A stretch of DNA of 64,000 nucleotides from Owenia fusiformis (taxonomy: Eukaryota; Annelida; Polychaeta; Sabellida; Oweniidae), in the NCBI GenBank assembly GCA_903813345.2, contig CAIIXF020000001.1, forward strand, positions 15,457,915 to 15,521,914. Reading direction: 5' to 3'. Of this stretch, positions 34,701 to 43,855 are shown piece by piece (positions within the stretch are counted from its first letter, which is position 1; the number at the start of each line of letters is the position of its first letter). The notes beneath the pieces were generated by a model. The model saw nothing but the letters and a program-made list of their open reading frames with translations, was not told where the DNA came from and searched no databases. The position numbers were made by a program, and so were the translations under genes.

Positions 34701-37700
34701 AGAGACAATACCTTTTTACTCAGTCAGAGAGAAGGAATCCAAAGAGAGCAATAATTCTACATGTGCGTCGTGCAAGATTTCCATTAAACGTGTAACTAAA
34801 CGGCCTCTCTAATAAAGTCAATTAGACGTTTTTACACGTTGGCTCTCCAAATTGGAGGAAATAAAGAATCATATTATATTACAGTGTATCATAGATGAAG
34901 CAATCATCCCATCATCAACATTAGCTCACGAATGTCACAGTTAAACTGTTTTAGTTATAATTTGATAAACAGTGGTAACGTACATCTACTAGTTTATCAC
35001 TGTTCCACAGATGGATGACAGATAATTTCCAATAGCTCGTCATGTTTACAGAGAACGAAAGATGTTTGTCCACCATTTTGAATGATACTAACTGGAGTCA
35101 GGGTCATCAAGCTATGGAACAGTGGTTTATGAAAATAGATTGTGTTACTATAAGCTTACCATGTTAAAGGCGATTGAACTATGTTCTAGAACAACGTCCA
35201 GTACATTATATAATATTTAAAAGTATAAATTTTTGAAAATACATATAAAGGATCTTCGCCCGCAGGACGTGTATTTTGAATGCCTTGAGAAGAACGCAAA
35301 TATGGGTAATGGGTAACGGTGTTGCAATAGTAGCATTTAAAAATCTGTTCCTCTCGAGATTTATGGTCTTCTGAAATTATCTATTAATTGGTGTTGCTGC
35401 ATCATTGCTCAAATCTAGAGGAGTGTTGTTGCATCTTCGGTTTGGTGTTGTTGCATCAATAGTGAAGAACTAAAAAAATGAACTTATTGCTTCTTGGTGA
35501 TGGTACGTGTAAACTAATGACAGTTTCTTTAAATATAGATCGTGAGCTAACTGCACGTGTATGGTTATTGAGCAACTCGTCCTAGAAATGGATTTAAATT
35601 GGGGAAACTAAATATCGTACGAAAATCTATCACCGGAAGCCTGGCCATCGTGATGCAACAACACGGTGTTGTTGCATCACGATACTCCCCAGTGGTATCA
35701 AGTGTGTTTGATTGTTTGATTTTCAGGGGTAGATCATTCCATTCTTTTATACTTCTGTAAACACATGATTTTGATTTAATAATAGCACGGTTTGCGGGGA
35801 GGATATATGATGGTTTGTTGCGAAGAACGCGTCTATTGTCAGGACGTTGGAACTTTCTGAAGATGTCAAGTATATAATTTGGACTATTTCCATTTGTGAC
35901 ACTGTACATCATGTTCATGCGGCGGTGGAATCTTCTAGTTTCGAGCGGTAACCAGTTTAGGCACATGAGGACTTTGACTGAGCTAGATCCTGAAATGGTA
36001 CCGGATATAATAATACCAGCTTTGTACATTAGTGAGTCAAGGGATTTTAATTTGTTTATATTTGCGCAGCCATAGATTATATCACAAAAGTGTGGCCTTA
36101 TGTATGTATTGTAGATGTTTAATAGGTGGATACCATTAAGTTTTGATTTTAAGACTTTCAGGGGATTGATTAATTTGTCAATGCGCTTCGAGATTTCAGT
36201 AATGTGATGGTTGAATTTTAGATTTCCGTCCAATATAAGTCCAAGGTGCTTATGGTGATCATACTTAGGTACGCGTATTTCCCAAATGAAGAGGATAAAT
36301 GTTTTCAATTGTTTTTCTTCCATGAAATATCAGATGGGCACTCTTAGTTGCATTGAAATTGAGATGCCATAGGTTTGACCAGTCATTAATAACATCCATG
36401 TCTTCTTGAAGAGTTGTCATTTTATCAATTAGATTATCTTTATTATATGGACAATAGATGGACGTGTCGTCGGCGTAAAGAAAGGATGTATTTGTTAACT
36501 TGTCTGGCATATCATTGATGTACAGTAGAAACATAAGGGGACCTAATATCGACCCTTGTGGCACTCCTGCATTTATATAAGAATCAGCTGAGTAGTTAGA
36601 TTCGTGACCGTCGACCAATACGCGAACTTTCCTATTTGACAAATAAGATGATAAAAGATCAATTGTATTGGAGCCAAAACCATAGCTTTTCAATTTTGTA
36701 ATAATATATTTATGAGGCATTGTATCGAATGCCGCAGAAATATCTAAGAACACACCAGATACTTCATCACCATTGTCTATACAGGAAGTTATGTAATCAA
36801 TTATAGAAATTAACTGGCGTTCACAGCTATGCCGTGGTAGAAACCCACTTTGAAGGCTATATAGGGTATGATTTTCTATACAGTGTTGAAAGAGCCGGTT
36901 GAAGATAACGCGTTCGAACACTTTTGACATTGAACTTAAGAGCGTGATAGGTCGGTAATTAGCAGCATCAGATTTTGATTTTTTCTTGTGGACTGGTATT
37001 ATATTGCCAAGTTTCCAAGATAGAGGAAAAGTTTTACACAAAAATATTTTATTAAAAAACTGATATAAGATTATTGATAGTTCAGGCGCAGCTATTTTCA
37101 TCATATTATTATTTATCACATCAGGCCCCGGTGCTTTTGATACATTTAATCCCGTTAGAATCTTATCTATTGATATTAATAATGATTATATCTTGTAGGA
37201 TTTGCATATAAATCCATCAAGAAAAGGAACATTAGTACAAAGCTTTCAATTTCAAAGTTTAGAATTTGTCTTGGTTTCCATGTTTATTCAATTTTAAATC
37301 GATGTTTTGATTGAAATTGCTTGGTTTGTTTCGAAATACATTTTCATCGATACATTCCTTAGATTGAATGTAGTTAATAAAAATGTAATGTCATTTTCAT
37401 AATTTTATGTACATGCTTCAATGAATTTCGGAAGAATGACGTCGAATGTTCCTCAAATTGCGAGAATATTCTTCATAACGTTACATTTCATTGTTTCCTG
37501 TGAAACAGGAGTGTGCACCAATAGCGTACTTATAGTAATTATCAGTTAACCTATTTTTGAAGCCCATATTTTAATTTAGCCCACCCTGTGAATATTACTA
37601 TGAACAAGTAAGTCAAGTGGTATATCTGATCCCCAATATTGCTCGGTGATAGTGTAGATATGCAAATACTAAAAACTGCAATAGTATCCACAAAGGCTTT

Positions 37701-40017
37701 TCACTTTCAGGACTTCTTTTCATGTATCTTAAAGTTAAGACTGAATGAAACTGAAAATGGTTTACCCATTTGATCTTCGCCATTGTAATCCTCTGTAGTC
37801 TTGAACCCTGCTTCAACCGCTGCATCATAAACATACTTTATACATTCAACTTCATCCACAGTTGATACTTGTAGAGGCCCTGAGGTACCATGGTATTCTA
37901 TAAATCATAGACACATATTTGATATTTGTAAAAAGCCAATACTTGCAGAGCTGTATCCAACTCTAACTTCTATCTGGGTCATTGATATAATCACATTTTG
38001 TTATTAGAGGCTAGGACTTGAGTGAACGCTTCTTTCGCAATTTACTTCCATAAGTCATACCAGAATAAGAAACAGGAAAATGTGGTAGGCATTGCAACAA
38101 TGCTCGTTTACATTTTTAGATACGTTTCACTTACTTGATTTGCTTAATTTTGGATCAAGTTGTGTTTCAGATTTCTTGAAATATGGAAGTACATCTTTGT
38201 AGCTCCACCCTGTGTTTCCCAGTTCTGCCCACATGTCATAGTCATATTTACTACCACGCGTGTATTGCATGTAGTTATGTGCACTGCAACCTCCAAGTAA
38301 TTTGCCAGTTGCCCATTTACTTCGCTTCAATAGTATGTAAAATGTGTATTTTCACAGTAAAAGAAAGCAATTATTATAAAATTATGGCGATAATTTGAGA
38401 TTTTAGCTACCTGTGCAAGATCATCCACATTTATAAAGCTTTACTAGAAGAGTATGTATGCCAAAGAGTAATTTAACTTTTGGATTCTCTTTAGTTAATT
38501 TTTTAATTAATTTTGTCTTCAGCTCAATAAAAAAGAAACATGCAAATTAAAAAGAAGAGATCGTTTTGCACAAGTACACGTTGAACCCTCCCGGGGAATC
38601 TGGCAATCGCAATGTGGTCAGTTTTGGATATAACTACTGGTCACTCAAGAAAATTGCAAAAAAACATATAAAATGACTCCATGATAATTTTCAAATGTTG
38701 TGAATTCTCACTGAAATCTAGGTAAATTACCTAGATACGACCAGTGGGTAATCGGTTTCACCACCAAGTGGCTTACACTCGGGAAAGATAACATAAGAGG
38801 CATCCAGAACTTTGCCCAAAACTAATCAATAGACTTTTAAAGATCATTTATCTAACGTTTATGAGTAAAGTGGGATTTTGAATAGGATATCACTTTCTCT
38901 AAATTTTGAATAATTTAATGAAATTATTTCAAGTCTATTTAAATCACAAAGAATTTATTATAACCGGAATTTTCAAAAATATGAATTTTATAATATTTAC
39001 CGAGTTTTCCAAGCCTTTGCAACAGTGTTTCTGAGGAACTGTTTTGTACTCCCAGTCCATGCTTGTCCGTTGAGCAAACTGGGCCCCTAATGGCGGTTTT
39101 GTGAGAGGGTTTGATGCTTCTCCAGCTTCTAGGAGCAAAACTTTGGTGTTTGGGTCTTCTGAGAGTCTACTTGCTACAACAGCACCTGCTGATCCTGCTC
39201 CAACTGTAACCATACATGGATTCATTTTCTTTCTGCACGAGGTGCTTCGGATTGAGCAAATCCTCAAAATGGATTTCAACTAATTATTAATTAATCGGTT
39301 TATTGGTCTCTGGAACTCATTTAAGGTAAATCGAGATGAAAGTCCGACAAAGCAAATAAAACATTTATGTATATACACTCCCCTCCATAAGTTTGGCAAC
39401 CTTAGCTCCCCCGTTGAACTACGTGTTAAAGCCTGAGTTTTTATTTACTCAACCGGTGATGAAATAACTATTACTATTGATGGAAACGTAACTTGCTTTA
39501 TTTCCAATACCTCCAAATTTTCTCAATTTTTCCTCAATTACAATAGGTCGCATATTAATGATAAAGATGATTTTTTGAAAATCGTCATTCCCATGTAATC
39601 CAATTGGAAATGGAGGGTTCGAGGCAAATCAGAAACCGGGATATCTTTTCAGTAAAAGATTCAGCAAAAAAATATTTTTATAAAGAAAATTGAATTGTCT
39701 AACTTTTTATACACTAAGTGTTTAGTTTATTTGATGAATACTAAAGTTACAGCGCTTAATCTAAGTCATATTTAAAAATAATTTTTCGCCTCTTGTGTTA
39801 TTTCAATGGGAGAAGTTTTTTGAAAAACAATTTTGATTTTAAACCCCGATAACTTTGTTGAATCTGAACAAACATATCAAGTTTTTGTTAAATTATATTA
39901 TTTGGAAATCCTCTGTACATGGAGATGAGCTGTTCAAAATAGTATCTATTGTAAAAATGTTAAATAATTATATGAACATGTATGTATATTATGTATGATG
40001 TATGTGTAAGATCCAAT

Positions 40018-40048
<31 letters not shown>

Positions 40049-42221
40049 TTGTTAAATAAAGTTAGCAAATTCAATTGCCTGCCTAACTCGTATTTTTGCA
40101 AGGATTCGGAGTGATGGATATTCTATCATATGACTTGCGGCAAACCTACCATTTCCCATTGGTTAACATAGGAATGTCGATTTTCAAAATTCATCAAATT
40201 TATTATCAATTTTCGACTAATTGTAATTGAGGAAAAAAATGAGAAATTTTGGAGGTATTGGACATAAAGTCAAATTACGTTTCCATCAATAGTAAGTATT
40301 TTCATCGTAGGTTAAGTAAATAAAAAAATTCAAAGGTAAAGCGGCTTTAACACGTAGTTCAATGCGGGAGCTAAGGTTGGCAAACTTATGGCCCTGATTT
40401 AACATCAATTTAATAACTAGTAATATTATGAGCTCTGTGACCTTGCATTAAGCTTAAGTTTAATGTCATGGAATTATATGAACTACTGTGTTTTGATTGG
40501 TTGGAATTAGGCACACAGACTGTCATCGAAATATGAGGTTACATTGAATATGCATCGTCGGTTCCCACGCTCAATCACTACGATAGGATAGGTCCGAAGC
40601 TTGATGAAGCAAGATGTTGAATATGTGGTGTAAAAGGAAACGGGTTAAAGTATCAAAAAGGCAAAACTGAATTAAAAACTATGTATAGGGGAAAAACTTG
40701 CATCTTGTATCTACAAGACCATGCAAAAAATGTCTGAAAATATTGATTGGTTTGTCTATGCTGTTGATATGCTTTTTGGTACATTTTTGAGACACCCTTG
40801 GCCTACTAGTATATAGTCACATACCGGCCGGTATGACTTTGATATTGCAATTGTGACTTCGGACTTTTGTATTCCATATATGATAAAGTGTATTATACAC
40901 TCACCTTTAGCGTTTTATGATAACCCAAGGGCAATTTATTCAATGTTGTCTCATTGAGACTGACAAACGCTATCACTTCAACACTGGTTGGGATCGAAAG
41001 ATTTGTCCGCTTACTCCATGAAATGGGTACAGTATATCATTTACACCTTCAGACCTTTCACCGCTATTGAAAATCCATAAACGCTGGGGGTAAAAGCGAT
41101 TGAAAACGGCGCCAGAGTATTTATCATACTCTAAAGCGTACCTTTTTAATGATATTTAGATGCATTTGGTTTTTTGAACTTTTATAGAAAATAGTTTTTG
41201 AATTTTTTGACCGCTACTATGGAAGAGCAGTATCAAATGTGAAATACATTAAGAAAAGACGTAATACATTAAGGAATTATTATTGAAAATTTGTTGAAAA
41301 TAAGCAAAAAATTAACTCCAAAGCGCAAATATTTGAAACATTATAAGAACTTGTTTTCAACCTAGATAGGCCAACAATATTAGTTTATTTTGAAGGTTTA
41401 GCATATTTCGAAAATTTTTGTGCCGGAAAAAATGACAATTTCTGATGAATATCTTTTGCCTGATCTATTCTGTTCAATGGAGTAAAGAAATGATGTGTTT
41501 TACAGTGCTAAGTGTTGTATTTGACCTAGGTCAACAGCCTGAGCACATTTTAAAAAATAAAGTCCCCTAAGTTTCACACTGGATTTATATTGAGCAAGGT
41601 CTTGGGCTTATTTTGAACTTGGGCTCTCTGTCCTAGCCCCGGTGTGAAAGAAATGATGGTCCCCCAGGGATTATGGTCCCCTTTCTTAATGGCCCTGATT
41701 ACGTGTAAGATAATGAGGGAAAGACTTGTATTTAGGTCACCATATAAATCAATGGAGAGTGGGACCATTATTTGATAGGACCTCCTACCCTTTTACACCG
41801 GCAACGATCGAAAAATAGGTGCTAAAGGTGGCACCCCTTGCAAGTTAACCCCAAATTTAAAACTAATTGTTTCTAAAATGGCGGGAAATTCAGATATTTA
41901 AGAATTATGAAATGAAAGATTTTTTCAAAAGTCCCTATTTTTCAAAATATGTCAAGTCAAGTCATGAAAAGTAATATTTGAATGGTTAACTATATTTTCA
42001 ATTTTAACACGGATGTTTTGAAAATCATACCCTGAATACACCACAATCATTTATACTGATTCTTCATTATTGAATACTTTGTATTTTTTCTTACCTACAA
42101 TATAATCATATTCGTCATCTAGTACATCCCGTATTTTTGAATTAATGTCTACAGCCTTTTCCTTTGTAAAATAGAGATAAAGTGCGGCAAGAACTATGAT
42201 ATATGACAAACTCTGGAACAT
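19607..42221 (-). CDS. Membrane-anchored GMC oxidoreductase, choline dehydrogenase-like (gene B, complete)
   Basis: The eleven exons join to 598 codons plus TAA, the usual length for the family: 42095-42221, 39001-39203, 38135-38324, 37766-37897, 30875-30999, 30134-30301, 29659-29809, 29362-29525, 20244-20427, 19855-20080, 19607-19733. Residues 1-18 are a hydrophobic segment with no basic mitochondrial presequence, so a signal anchor is likely. GAGSAG (44-49) is the FAD Rossmann loop and VLLLEAG its acidic ribose-binding end. GKLLGGCS follows, then [16 protein letters not shown], a slightly atypical second GMC signature. [10 protein letters not shown] carries His535, and SGNTNAP carries Asn579, matching the His-Asn pair of choline dehydrogenase and choline oxidase. 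The expected reaction is FAD-linked oxidation of an alcohol; the substrate is unknown. Introns 4 and 8 are hugely expanded by transposons but all splice sites are intact. The ATG at 42221 is the only start before the Rossmann fold. Confidence 0.92.
19855..20080 (-). CDS. Gene B exon 10: catalytic histidine
   Basis: Acceptor ATATAG; about residues 482-556, from [11 protein letters not shown] to VVDPQL. It contains [10 protein letters not shown] with catalytic His535. Donor GTACAT, phase 2. Confidence 0.93.
20244..20427 (-). CDS. Gene B exon 9: start of GMC C-terminal domain
   Basis: Residues 421-481, including [19 protein letters not shown] and [10 protein letters not shown], the standard GMC C-terminal pattern of a substrate-domain strand followed by the DP-I-PNYL block. 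Donor GTTAAT, phase 1. Confidence 0.93.
20428..22295. repeat. 32-bp minisatellite in intron 8 of gene B
   Basis: Same unit and ~96-bp higher-order rhythm as in gene A, with more units and locally duplicated blocks (for example 20740-20860 resembles 20900-21030). It resumes for a few units at 22565-22708 after a truncated mariner-like remnant. Confidence 0.92.
22296..22570 (+). mobile_element. Truncated copy of the gene A mariner-like element
   Basis: Only the right ~275 bp remain: the GGTTATTTAAAGGATAATGTG coding end ([11 protein letters not shown]-like), then the TIR ending CACCCTGTA. The left end, the nested element and adjoining minisatellite units are deleted. The right border equals that of gene A, so this is the same insertion event, later truncated. 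Confidence 0.8.
23313..23501 (-). CDS. Small open frame in left foldback arm, unknown
   Basis: 62 codons starting [20 protein letters not shown]. The first ~40 residues are shared with the frame in the right arm (28449-28589); after that the frames part. The acidic start has no recognised domain. A TATA-like box and CCAAT originally preceded it but are now separated from it by the LINE (they lie at 27238-27254). It may be the first exon of a lost transposase or of a captured host gene. Expression is doubtful. Confidence 0.35.
   Translation of the reverse strand: MAEQQDPEIPDGPEHDLSEEGMMFVARRDIACENLSSVTKPSQTFQSFIKASQYVGKLESPS
23554..27232 (-). mobile_element. 5'-truncated L1/Tx1-like LINE
   Basis: Flanked by an exact 11-bp duplication TGCATCTTTAT (23543-23553 and 27233-27243) with a T-rich, meaning A-tail, end on the left, so it lies on the minus strand. 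Content from 5' to 3' is the second half of an APE-type endonuclease, a reverse transcriptase and a C-terminal CxxC...H...C zinc knuckle. It is truncated inside the endonuclease. It carries a stop where NIYAPN is expected, plus frameshifts near 25975, 24635 and 24240, so it is dead. Confidence 0.93.
23985..27180 (-). pseudogene. LINE endonuclease/reverse transcriptase, frameshifted
   Basis: Segment 25928-27154 encodes [15 protein letters not shown] and SPDHNAAF, the second half of the EEP endonuclease, then the linker to [10 protein letters not shown], the RT entry. One A is missing from an A-run near 25975. Segment 24621-25916 continues with [13 protein letters not shown] (motif A, about residues 61-72), [10 protein letters not shown] (motif B, 117-126) and YADD (163-166). 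Further frameshifts separate the C-terminal parts at 24212-24620 and 23985-24212; the last contains [17 protein letters not shown]. Motif style is that of the L1/Tx1 group. Confidence 0.92.
28391..28448 (+). promoter_or_regulatory. CCAAT plus TATA-like promoter inside the foldback arm
   Basis: CCAAT at 28386-28390 is followed directly by GACTATATAAAG (TATATAA at 28394-28400) and, about 50 bp on, by an ATG at 28449. The other arm has the same arrangement in complement. Layout and spacing look like a compact RNA polymerase II promoter; function is inferred. Confidence 0.45.
28449..28589 (+). CDS. Small open frame in right foldback arm, unknown
   Basis: 46 codons, [16 protein letters not shown] onward, preceded by a TATA-like box. 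It is the counterpart of the frame in the left arm; the N-terminal ~40 residues are kept with few changes, after which a stop comes sooner. I do not recognise the protein. Confidence 0.35.
   Translation: MAEQRDPEIPDGPEHDLSEEDMTFVARRDIACGNLSSVQQSVSILD
29362..29525 (-). CDS. Gene B exon 8: substrate-domain segment
   Basis: About residues 366-420, [16 protein letters not shown] to NMGYTDE, in the substrate-binding domain. Acceptor CACAG or CCTGTG-side AG; donor GTACTG, phase 0. The following intron 8 is about 9 kb. Confidence 0.88.
29659..29809 (-). CDS. Gene B exon 7
   Basis: Residues 316-365, starting [16 protein letters not shown], which is the family's PVGxNxxDH block with Glu in place of Asp. 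Ends LFGTG, phase 1, donor GTTGGT. Confidence 0.92.
29835..30080. mobile_element. Transposon end inside intron 6 of gene B
   Basis: Equivalent of 7577-7823 in gene A. It ends in GGGAAGTG against TA and makes up about three quarters of the 324-bp intron. Confidence 0.7.
30134..30301 (-). CDS. Gene B exon 6: GMC signature 2
   Basis: 56 codons, residues 260-315, from [16 protein letters not shown] through [12 protein letters not shown] to [14 protein letters not shown]. Acceptor AAACAG and donor GTGAGT. Confidence 0.93.
30643..30686. repeat. Perfect 18-bp-arm palindrome in intron 5 of gene B
   Basis: CGTAATATACGCTTCGAA at 30643-30660 and its exact complement at 30669-30686 enclose an 8-base loop. 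Gene A keeps only the left arm and gene C a diverged right part. It could form a hairpin or be the relic of a small palindromic element. Confidence 0.7.
30875..30999 (-). CDS. Gene B exon 5
   Basis: Acceptor CCCTAG; about residues 218-259, reading [19 protein letters not shown] to [10 protein letters not shown]. Donor GTCAGT, phase 0, a weaker donor than the others. Confidence 0.9.
31798..32123. mobile_element. 326-bp TA-flanked MITE in the LINE tail
   Basis: The ends CACTCTTAAAAATTATTACT and their complement are flanked by TA. The interior is AT-rich, with repeated AAGTAATT strings, and non-coding. TA target and simple ends suggest a Tc1/mariner-type non-autonomous element. Confidence 0.8.
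32290..32704 (-). pseudogene. C-terminal part of the second LINE protein
   Basis: Minus-strand reading from [14 protein letters not shown] to the [18 protein letters not shown] zinc-binding-like tail and on to a stop at 32290. It continues the reverse-transcriptase polypeptide of 35701-37150; the two are separated by the TIR element. The join lies in the W-N-DLP...TFKR region usual near the end of such proteins. Confidence 0.85.
32711..35694. mobile_element. 3-kb TIR element (CACTGGGG ends) nested in the LINE
   Basis: Ends CACTGGGGGGTATCGTGATG and a near complement; inverted repeats are about 185 bp. The repeated flank is GTATCA (32705-32710 and 35695-35700), and the LINE reading frame is restored when element and one copy are removed. 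GATGCAACAACACC recurs in both orientations near both ends (about 32728, 32935, 32963, 35390, 35420, 35445, 35650). The interior has TGTTGACC-rich palindromic repeats (33775-34500). No transposase is seen. CACTG ends with subterminal repeats suggest a CACTA-like element, but a 6-bp duplication is unusual for that group. Confidence 0.85.
33775..34500. repeat. Three related palindromic units rich in TGTTGACC or GGTCAAC
   Basis: Units at about 33775-33935, 34145-34305 and 34318-34500 each begin with TTCGGACTAACA or similar, run through GGTCAACTGGC and CAACAGTACTTT, and end with TTTTGCCAGTTGACC and AGAGAGGTCT. Within a unit, the first and last thirds are complementary, so each could fold into a hairpin. 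Further single TGTTGACCGCTACT motifs lie at 33410-33500 and 33925-33975. Confidence 0.7.
35701..37150 (-). pseudogene. Reverse transcriptase of the second LINE
   Basis: The frame 36265-37119 starts within the RT entry. It contains [10 protein letters not shown] and NYRPI, then FLDISAAFD (motif A, about residues 124-132), [10 protein letters not shown] (motif B) and FLYADDTS (motif C). A frameshift near 36290 leads into the thumb region, which ends at [13 protein letters not shown]. Motif B style [21 protein letters not shown]-like is that of the CR1/Jockey groups. The polypeptide is interrupted at 35700 by the TIR element. Confidence 0.9.
37766..37897 (-). CDS. Gene B exon 4
   Basis: Acceptor TTATAG; about residues 174-217, reading [11 protein letters not shown] to [11 protein letters not shown]. 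Donor GTAAAC, phase 1. This is the exon that is split by an insertion in gene A. Confidence 0.92.
38135..38324 (-). CDS. Gene B exon 3: GMC signature 1 region
   Basis: Acceptor TTGAAG; encodes about residues 111-173 with [18 protein letters not shown], the FAD-covering loop. The Cys in GGCS replaces the usual Gly, Ser or Thr of the signature. Donor GTAAGT, phase 1. Confidence 0.92.
39001..39203 (-). CDS. Gene B exon 2: FAD Rossmann fold
   Basis: Acceptor TTACAG; encodes residues 43-110 including [23 protein letters not shown] and the YKTVPQK motif typical of invertebrate GMC enzymes. Ends phase 0 after LENS with donor GTAAAT. Confidence 0.93.
39376..40391. mobile_element. Long-TIR Tc1/mariner-like MITE in intron 1 of gene B
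   Basis: Starts CACTCCCCTCCATAAGTTTG after TA; the right end is the complement, truncated at GGCAAACTTATGG. Inverted arms are about 270 bp. The middle holds a separate poly(A) insertion. Genes A and C lack it here, but half of the same family forms intron 6 in all three genes. Confidence 0.75.
39894..40042 (+). mobile_element. Short poly(A) retroposon inside the MITE
   Basis: About 150 bp ending in AATAAA and a run of about 26 A, flanked by an exact 15-bp duplication AAGTTTTTGTTAAAT (39879-39893 and 40043-40057). Target duplication and tail are signs of LINE-driven retroposition. It is too short to say whether it is a LINE 3' end or a SINE. Confidence 0.8.
40517..40650 (+). pseudogene. Transposase scrap in intron 1 of gene B
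   Basis: Same C-terminal scrap as in gene A at 15470-15620, with a further internal insertion. It keeps CAGACTGTCATCGAAATATG and the following GGTAACGGGTTAAAG-like string. Confidence 0.5.
41639..41801. mobile_element. ~163-bp MITE in intron 1 of gene B
   Basis: CCGGTGTGAAAG at the left and CTTTTACACCGG at the right form inverted ends, with GGTCCC and GGGACC continuing inward. Genes A and C lack it at this place. It is non-coding. Confidence 0.65.
42095..42221 (-). CDS. Gene B exon 1: start codon, membrane anchor
   Basis: Encodes residues 1-42 and ends phase 1 with donor GTAAG. It begins [18 protein letters not shown], a hydrophobic segment followed by KEK, and ends with DYIV, the first strand of the FAD domain. 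Confidence 0.9.
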
Positions 42222-42400
42222 TGTAAAGCTGCGCAGTGTCTTCTGTCTAGGTTAACCTTGGTCTCTCACACTGACCCACAGATACTTATACTCGAAATGT
42301 ATTTTTGATAATGTGTCACGGCAGATCTATATATACCCAATGTAAGGTCAGCCAATAGCTACGTGTTGGGTTGTTGGCCCCATTTCCGTTTATAGGACAC
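42222..42400 (-). promoter_or_regulatory. Promoter region of gene B
   Basis: TATATATA at 42328-42335 on the minus strand lies about 107 bp before the ATG at 42221, in the same context as in gene A (ATTGGGTATATA, then an inverted CCAAT further up). Core promoter function is inferred from this conserved position. Confidence 0.55.
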
Positions 42401-43568
42401 TGGTGGGTAAATCAATAACTTTTTAAATGACTGGCTCTAAATATGGTTTGAAGCTAGAACATTATTCCTTTTCTCAGTTTTTATATTTCACTTGATTAAT
42501 ATGCAATATTTTCTGTTAAATTGTGTAAGAAAGTAAACATAGACCCATTAATGGTTCGGTAAAATAGCTATGACACCACAGTAGCATGGTAGAACTGTCG
42601 CTGTGCGCGTTCTTCAAAACTATGGGCGCCGGAACAGAAACAGAACGTAGCTGCAACTTTCTACGGTATATTTATGAACTTCATGGGCGCATTGGGACGG
42701 GAAGGTGATTGACTGAGGCCCAGGGACTGAGGACTTATTTAAAGAGTGTTTATGAACGAAGTAGCTAATTATTTTAGGCCTATAGCTATTTCTCGACCAC
42801 AGCCAGATTTAACCCATTTTACGTCTTTTCTTTAGATCTGGAAAGAATGGTTGAAAACTAGCCTAGTTTGGTGCAATAGAGGTTTTACACTAATTTTACG
42901 GCAAAGAGAAACGGTAGAAAAATGTCTGCGGCGGCTGCAGATTGGATGGTTTTGTATTTTCAAGAATACTTTAAAGTATGTTAAAGTTACCTCTTACCCA
43001 TATTTTACCTGTTCATTATAATTCAAGATTCAAATGTATGAATAGTGTAGATATACTGAGTGAAAATTTCAGCCAGATTGACTGAGAAACAAAAAATAGA
43101 GTACTTTTGCAAGAACTTTATGAACGCCATGTATGTATATGATTTGTCAAATATTTGTATCCTCCAACACATCGTTCATGTTAATTCATGTTTTGTATCC
43201 TCCAAACATTAAAATATCATCTTTGGGAAAAAATATTTTTAGATTATTATTTCGAGAAATGAAAGTACTTTAATAAAAGTGTTTATATCATTATTATTTA
43301 ATTTTTGAATTATTTGAATTGTCTTAGTAAGACTTTATTAAGCATATGTTGGAGGATACAAAATGACTTTAAGATTATGTGGAATATAAACGTACAATCA
43401 AAAGTTAGTTGCATAATCATGTTATAACTTTGTTGGAATAGCGATGCATGTAACCTTTACATTTCTATTCCACATTGTATGCTTCCTTTTTATTTCCATG
43501 ACCGACACATAACCATAAAAATTTGAATGATGTTTCTCATTCCCTCATTGCCCACGCTGCGTGTTTTT
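42401..43568. other. B-C spacer, upstream part; MITE remnant, no gene seen
   Basis: Homologous to 17231-18534. The palindromic-end MITE is present at 43155-43365 with its middle deleted. I see no host gene here. Confidence 0.6.
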
Positions 43569-43855
43569 TCATGATATTATATTTTGAATGCCGTTTGTTG
43601 TTCCCTGATACTTATACCGGTCCACAACAGTAATCTGGTGGGCCATATACCGAAAAACGGTATTAGTTCTTGGAATACCCCTCGGTCGATAGTGCACAAT
43701 GTTCGTTTTCTTAATATTTACGGAAAGACGCCATTTGCTGCACCAAATGGTTAGTTCATCAAGCATACGTTGAATTCCATCTTCTGTGCTAGATATTAAC
43801 GCAACGTCGTCGGCATATAGAAGTATTGATATTTCCTCGCCGTTAACATTAACAT
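43569..43855 (-). pseudogene. Non-LTR reverse transcriptase fragment, second copy
   Basis: Same YADD-containing fragment as at 18535-18823, with very few differences and in the same relative position. It was copied along with the gene unit. Confidence 0.85.

Larger units (their letters stand above)
31782..37162 (-). mobile_element. Second LINE (CR1/Jockey-like), 5'-truncated, with two nested elements
   Basis: Flanked by an exact 12-bp duplication TTATCTATTGAT (31770-31781 and 37163-37174). Gene A holds the empty site once, near 10457. The left end is T-rich, as for a minus-strand A-tail. The 5' end is cut at the KAPGPD entry of the reverse transcriptase. A MITE (31798-32123) sits in the tail and a 3-kb TIR element (32711-35694) splits the coding part. 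Confidence 0.92.
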
